From: Burkholderiaceae bacterium
GTDB taxonomy: Bacteria > Pseudomonadota > Gammaproteobacteria > Burkholderiales > Burkholderiaceae_A
DNA length: 64,000 nt
Direction: 5' to 3'
Assembly: GCA_018882795.1 (NCBI GenBank)
Contig: VERJ01000001.1
Location: forward strand, 1-64,000
In this document: piece by piece, positions 61,105 through 64,000 of the stretch
How positions within the stretch are numbered: the first letter of the stretch is position 1
Layout of the letters: every line of letters starts with the position of its first letter
Program-made: the position numbers and the translations under genes
The notes under the pieces: generated by a model
The model's input: only the letters and a program-made list of their open reading frames with translations
The model's database searches: none
What the model was told of the DNA's origin: nothing

Positions 61105-62457
61105 TTGAGCAACTTAGAGACACCGCAGCGCCTGCTGCGGCCGATGGGGGCGGTCACGATCATTGTCGGTATTGTCATTGGTGCCGGCATCTTTAAGACA
61201 CCCTCCATGGTCGCAGGCATCACCGGTGATATCGGCTGGCTGCTGCTCATTTGGATTGCGGGCGCCCTGGTCTCCATGGCGGGCGCGCTCTGCTATGCAG
61301 AGCTCTCTACGGCCTACCCCCATGCCGGGGGTGATTACCACTTCCTGACCCTGGCCTACGGCAGACAAACCTCGTTTCTTTATGCCTGGGCCAAGGCCAT
61401 GGTGATCAACACCGGATCCATCGCACTGCTCGCGTTCGTGTTTGGCGATTACATGAGCAAGGTCTTGCCACTGGGCACAGGCTCTTCCGTGATCTGGGCA
61501 GCCAGCATTATTGTGATGCTCACCCTGATCAACATTTTAGGCCTGCATGTCTCGTCACGGCTGCAATCGTTGCTCACGGGATTAGAGGTACTCGGTTTGC
61601 TGGCGATCGCAATCGCTGGCTTTCTGGCAGCAGGCCCCGAAGCAGCTCAGCCGCAGGCATTTTCAAGCGCACCACCGATCGGTCTTCTTGGGCTTGCGCT
61701 GGTGTTCGTGTTACTCACCTTCGGGGGCTGGAATGAGGCCGCCTATATTTCTGCTGAAGTCAAAGGTGGGCCACGCACCATTGTGGCGGTCATTGTGAGT
61801 AGCCTGCTGATCATTACAGCGATTTATCTGCTGGTGAACATCGCGCTGATTCAGGGCCTGGGCATTCAAGGGCTTTCCAGCAGCAAGGCCCCAGGTGCGG
61901 ATCTATTAAGCAGTGCACTCGGTCCCGTTGGCGAAAAAGCGATGGGGATTTTTGTCGCGGTGGCGACACTGACCAGCATCAATGCCACCCTGATCGTTGG
62001 TGCGCGCGCCAACTATGCACTTGGCCGCGATTGGCCAGCCTTGCGATTTTTAGGGCACTGGCAGCCGCAACGGGGCTCACCCACAGCAGCCTATGTCTCT
62101 CAAGGAGCCATCAGCCTGGCGCTTGTGGGCTTTGGCGCTTACCAGGCCCGTGGTTTTGAGGCCATGGTGGAATTCACAGCGCCTGTGTTCTGGAGTTTTC
62201 TATGCCTGGTAGGCCTTGCTGTGTTCATTCTGAGGGTGCGTGATCGCAACCAACACCGGCCTTTTCGTGTACCCCTCTACCCCTTCACACCCCTGGTATT
62301 TGTGACGAGCTGCGGCTACCTGGCCTACTCCAGCATGGCCTATGCACAGAGCAAAGGCGCACTGCATATCTCACTCGCGGTCATGCTCTTTGGGCTGGCG
62401 GCCCTGCTGATCATGGCACTCGGATCGCGCCGACGCGCTCAATCCCATTCACGTTAA
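61105..62457 (+). CDS. APC family amino acid permease (TTG start)
   Basis: VIGAGIFKTPSMVAGITGDIGWLLLIWIAGALVSMAGALCYAELSTAYPHAGGDYHFL. Confidence 0.92.
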   Translation: MSNLETPQRLLRPMGAVTIIVGIVIGAGIFKTPSMVAGITGDIGWLLLIWIAGALVSMAGALCYAELSTAYPHAGGDYHFLTLAYGRQTSFLYAWAKAMVINTGSIALLAFVFGDYMSKVLPLGTGSSVIWAASIIVMLTLINILGLHVSSRLQSLLTGLEVLGLLAIAIAGFLAAGPEAAQPQAFSSAPPIGLLGLALVFVLLTFGGWNEAAYISAEVKGGPRTIVAVIVSSLLIITAIYLLVNIALIQGLGIQGLSSSKAPGADLLSSALGPVGEKAMGIFVAVATLTSINATLIVGARANYALGRDWPALRFLGHWQPQRGSPTAAYVSQGAISLALVGFGAYQARGFEAMVEFTAPVFWSFLCLVGLAVFILRVRDRNQHRPFRVPLYPFTPLVFVTSCGYLAYSSMAYAQSKGALHISLAVMLFGLAALLIMALGSRRRAQSHSR

Positions 62458-62465
62458 GACTTCGT

Positions 62466-62488
62466 TGCGGGACCCATGGGGCCCCGCA
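62466..62488. terminator. hairpin between convergent APC permease and Bug genes
   Basis: TGCGGG...CCCGCA stem with inner CCC-AT-GGG; no T-tract. Confidence 0.4.
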
Positions 62489-62496
62489 TAACGCGA

Positions 62497-63492
62497 TCAA
62501 TCAATCTTTGCGCCGGAGTCTTTCACCACCTTGGCCCACTTGGTCACTTCACTGCTGACCAATCGACCAAATTCCTCGGGTGATTGGCCGCCAGCATCAG
62601 CACCGAGATTTTTCCAGGCATCTTGCAGCTCCTTGGTCTGAAGTGCCTTGGCAACCTCCTGCTGCATGCGATTCACAACCTCGCGCGGGGTTCCTGCTGG
62701 CGCCCAGATCGCATACCAGGTCTTGCCATCAAAGCCCTTCAACCCCAGCTCGGCAAGCGTTGGCACATCGGGCAACGCAAAGGAGCGTTTCTCTGTGGTC
62801 ACCGCAATGGCGGTGAGCTTTCCTGTCTTGATGTGGGGCGCGGAGCTGCCCAGGCCATCGAACATCATGTCAATCTGACCAGCCAACAAATCCGCCATAG
62901 CCGGGCCTGCACCGCGATAAGGGATATGGGTAATGAAGGTGCCAGTTGCGCCCTTAAACATCTCACCAATGAGCTGATGGGTCGTGCCACTGCCAGCAGA
63001 CCCAAAGTTCAGCTTGCCAGGGCGGTCCTTCACAAACTTCAGAAACTCCGCATAGTTCTTTACCGGCACGCGCGATGGGTTAACCACAATCACGTTGGGT
63101 ACGGACGACAGCAGGGTAACCGGCATGAGGTCTTTTTGCAGGTCATAGCCCAGCTTTGGATAGAGCGAGACTGCGATCGTGTGATGAACGGCACCCACTA
63201 AAAACGTATAACCATCAGGGGCAGACTTGGCTGCGGCCTCTGCACCAATCGTGCCACCGCCGCCGCCACGGTTATCGATCACAATGCTCTGGCCGAGCTG
63301 CGAGGTGAGCACCTTGCTCAAGGGGCGGGCAAAAGCATCCGTGCCACCGCCTGCGGGAAAGGGCACGATGAACTTGATGGGTTTGGTGGGCCAATTCGAC
63401 TGCGCAAAAACTGGCGCAGATACTGAGCCAAGAGCTGCACCGGCAACAAGCGCGCCAAGCAGCGCACGACGAGAGAATCGAGGCAACATCAC
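62497..63492 (-). CDS. Bug-family (TctC-like) tripartite tricarboxylate transporter substrate-binding protein
   Basis: Signal ALLGALVAGAALGSVSAPVFAQ; NWPTKPIKFIVPFPAGGGTDAFARPL, IDNRGGGGGTIGAEAAAKSAPDGYTFL. Confidence 0.95.
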   Translation of the reverse strand: MMLPRFSRRALLGALVAGAALGSVSAPVFAQSNWPTKPIKFIVPFPAGGGTDAFARPLSKVLTSQLGQSIVIDNRGGGGGTIGAEAAAKSAPDGYTFLVGAVHHTIAVSLYPKLGYDLQKDLMPVTLLSSVPNVIVVNPSRVPVKNYAEFLKFVKDRPGKLNFGSAGSGTTHQLIGEMFKGATGTFITHIPYRGAGPAMADLLAGQIDMMFDGLGSSAPHIKTGKLTAIAVTTEKRSFALPDVPTLAELGLKGFDGKTWYAIWAPAGTPREVVNRMQQEVAKALQTKELQDAWKNLGADAGGQSPEEFGRLVSSEVTKWAKVVKDSGAKID

Positions 63493-63633
63493 GTCTCCTT
63501 TTAATAAGCGTTATATGCCCTGCAAGATCGCAGAAAAGCGCTGGCTTGTGCCTCGGGGAAATCCCCCGCCCAGTCTGGTGTCATGGGCCCAGGTCGCACA
63601 GCCCGAGACGGACCCCGTGGCATAATTTCGCCT

Positions 63634-63906
63634 ATGGCAAGAACAGTGCATTGCATCAAGCTGGGGAAAGAGGCCGAGGGCCTTGATTTCCCGCCCGTGC
63701 CGGGCGAGATCGGTAAAAAACTCTGGCAGTCAGTGTCCAAACAGGCTTGGCAGGACTGGATCCGTCAGCAGACCATGCTGGTGAATGAGTACCGGCTGAA
63801 TCTATCGGATCCCAAGGCGCGCAAATATCTGTCTCAACAGATGGAGAACCACTTCTTTGGCAGTGGGGCCGATGTGGCCTCGGGCTATGTACCGCCCAGC
63901 AAATAA
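63634..63906 (+). CDS. yggX: oxidative damage protection protein / Fe(2+)-trafficking protein
   Basis: [76 protein letters not shown]. Confidence 0.96.
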   Translation: MARTVHCIKLGKEAEGLDFPPVPGEIGKKLWQSVSKQAWQDWIRQQTMLVNEYRLNLSDPKARKYLSQQMENHFFGSGADVASGYVPPSK

Positions 63907-63909
63907 GGC

Positions 63910-63932
63910 GCTGGGCCGTTGATCAGCCCAGC
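63910..63932. terminator. hairpin downstream of yggX
   Basis: GCTGGGC-CGTTGATCA-GCCCAGC perfect 7-bp stem between convergent genes; no T-tract. Confidence 0.5.
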
Positions 63933-63938
63933 CCCCGA

Positions 63939-64000
63939 TCAGCTTTCCTGAACCTGCTTTTCCACATCTTCAATGTCTTGGTGCCGGACATCGCGGCCCT
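63939..64000 (-). CDS. C-terminal end of a CDS truncated by the window edge; product unknown
   Basis: Minus-frame reading ...GRDVRHQDIEDVEKQVQES* with TGA at 63939-63941; too short for family assignment. Confidence 0.35.
   Translation of the reverse strand, partial: GRDVRHQDIEDVEKQVQES

Overview
This 64-kb window is a chromosomal segment of a betaproteobacterium, most likely Burkholderiales judging by gene content and order. All calls come from reading the supplied translations and the nucleotides; no database search was run. (1) 1-17.7 kb is a single minus-strand housekeeping block: gltX, aroC, MFS, leuC-leuD-leuB, asd, truA, trpF-trpB-trpA, accD, folC, SPOR, cvpA, purF, and metZ running off the left edge. 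(2) 17.8-20.9 kb holds tRNA-Val(CAC), a hicB-hicA-type toxin/antitoxin pair, a TTG-start DUF2256 mini-gene absent from the ORF track, an exported SOUL heme-binding protein, an SDR whose catalytic Tyr is Ile, and a DUF3445 (heme-dependent N-demethylase-type) protein. (3) 20.9-25.8 kb is a YhiI/RbbA/YhhJ-type ABC exporter whose fused ATPase has two degenerate elements that pair into one ATP site. (4) 25.8-29.0 kb is an Anbu proteasome-like operon (ATP-grasp, alpha-E, Anbu) without the usual transglutaminase. (5) 29.3-34.5 kb is an allophanate hydrolase, ABC importer and GntR regulator operon with a perfect CTTGTATACAAG palindrome upstream. (6) 34.5-39.3 kb is accessory: class V aminotransferase, cupin, and two MFS genes flanking a secreted protein of unknown function. 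(7) 39.3-49.8 kb is a protocatechuate 4,5-cleavage operon headed by a complete P450/ferredoxin/ferredoxin-reductase system, with a divergent AraC-type regulator. (8) 50-57.4 kb has hemerythrin, MFS, IclR and a putative aromatic pathway (FAH, VOC, DUF2783, FAD monooxygenase, and an MBL protein with an incomplete metal site). (9) 57.4-64 kb has mtgA, a flavoprotein, an SDR, a methyltransferase with a signal peptide, an APC permease, a Bug-type SBP and YggX. The best candidates for under-described biology are the P450-headed ring-cleavage operon with its signal-less ModA-like protein, the orphan allophanate hydrolase/ABC operon, the SOUL/DUF2256/SDR/DUF3445 cluster, and the FAH/VOC/DUF2783/monooxygenase/MBL cluster.
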